Positions 4,964 through 5,155 of a stretch of DNA of 5,155 nucleotides are shown piece by piece. The translations under genes were made by a program, and so were the position numbers. Origin of the DNA: Candidatus Gottesmanbacteria bacterium CG_4_10_14_0_8_um_filter_37_24 (GTDB lineage: Bacteria; Patescibacteriota; Microgenomatia; 2-02-FULL-39-11); assembly GCA_002785215.1 (NCBI GenBank), contig PFMK01000058.1, forward strand, positions 1 to 5,155, in the 5' to 3' direction. The notes under the pieces are model-generated. The model worked only from the letters and a program-made list of their open reading frames with translations. It did no database searches and was not told where the DNA came from. Each line of letters begins with the position of its first letter. Position 1 is the stretch's first letter.

Positions 4964-5155
4964 TTATAGCTTCAACCCCTTGAGGTAGCGACGGAGGTCG
5001 CCGTTGATATCCGGATGCTTGAGGGCAAATTCTATCACCGTTTTCAGATATTCAAACTTATTCCCCGTATCATAGTATTTCCCGTTTCGGATTTCGCAAG
5101 CCAACACTTTCTCTATCTTAATGAGCTGATCCACAGCTTCAGAAAGCCATAATTC
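4964..5155 (-). CDS. galU: UTP-glucose-1-phosphate uridylyltransferase, C-terminal part (partial)
   Basis: Only the last 63 residues are inside the window; the gene enters from the right edge on the minus strand and ends with TAA at 4964-4966. The visible part reads ELWLSEAVDQLIK, then GKYYDTGNKFEYLKTVIEFA, then LKHPDINGDLRRYLKGL. This matches the end of GalU: the helix with LTDA-like W-L-x-x-A-V-D, the G-x-Y-x-D-T-G-x-K glucose-phosphate-binding strand with the conserved DTGNK, and the final ALKHP...D...YL helix. The enzyme makes UDP-glucose from UTP and glucose-1-phosphate in the cytoplasm, feeding glycan and envelope synthesis. The catalytic N-terminal nucleotide-binding part is outside the window. 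It converges on the insertion sequence, with 98 bases between the two stop codons. Confidence 0.93.
   Translation of the reverse strand, partial: ELWLSEAVDQLIKIEKVLACEIRNGKYYDTGNKFEYLKTVIEFALKHPDINGDLRRYLKGLKL

Noticed and set aside
1..5155. CRISPR array, rRNA or tRNA genes, phage or toxin-antitoxin modules
   Set aside because: No regularly spaced repeats, no RNA gene motifs and no matching protein families were seen on either strand.

Overview
This is an AT-rich bacterial window holding four protein genes (one cut by the window edge), one damaged insertion-sequence transposase and an unusually structured intergenic region. Two tightly spaced minus-strand genes fill the left third: a small protein with two CxxC-x17-CxxC zinc-ribbon modules (1215-1850) and, 52 bases downstream of it, the ribosome-associated GTPase HflX (32-1162). 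They probably form one transcription unit. A divergent intergenic region (1851-2219) follows, then a multi-spanning membrane protein of GT-C glycosyltransferase type (2220-3668, plus). After about 200 bases with no recognised gene comes an IS256/Mutator-type DDE transposase whose zinc-ribbon N-terminus is in a different frame from its catalytic body (3869-4865, plus). The window closes with the C-terminal 63 residues of a GalU-type UTP-glucose-1-phosphate uridylyltransferase on the minus strand (4964-5155).

The organism cannot be fixed from this sequence. The mix is an AT-rich genome, a tandem CxxC-x17-CxxC protein with a Lys-rich tail, an isolated GT-C membrane protein, a zinc-binding IS256-like transposase and weak or absent Shine-Dalgarno sites. 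It resembles Candidate Phyla Radiation (Patescibacteria, perhaps Microgenomates) genomes. This is a low-to-moderate confidence inference. Standard stop codons fit: the five stops are TAA or TAG and no frame needs UGA read as sense.

The genes do not form one pathway. GalU would supply UDP-glucose for surface glycans and the GT-C protein is a plausible lipid-linked sugar transferase at the membrane, so both point loosely to envelope glycan synthesis, but the IS lies between them. HflX and the zinc-ribbon protein suggest a small ribosome or RNA related unit.

The most unusual feature is the segment at about 2016-2136. It has an 11-bp perfect inverted repeat enclosing a second palindrome and a long GC-rich hairpin, a 7-bp pairing that crosses the outer stem (pseudoknot or alternative fold), and a T6 run at the 3' foot. 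It could be a structured leader or small RNA upstream of the membrane protein gene, or a small non-autonomous palindromic mobile element. The second point of interest is the single-base frame disruption at an A6 run in the transposase.
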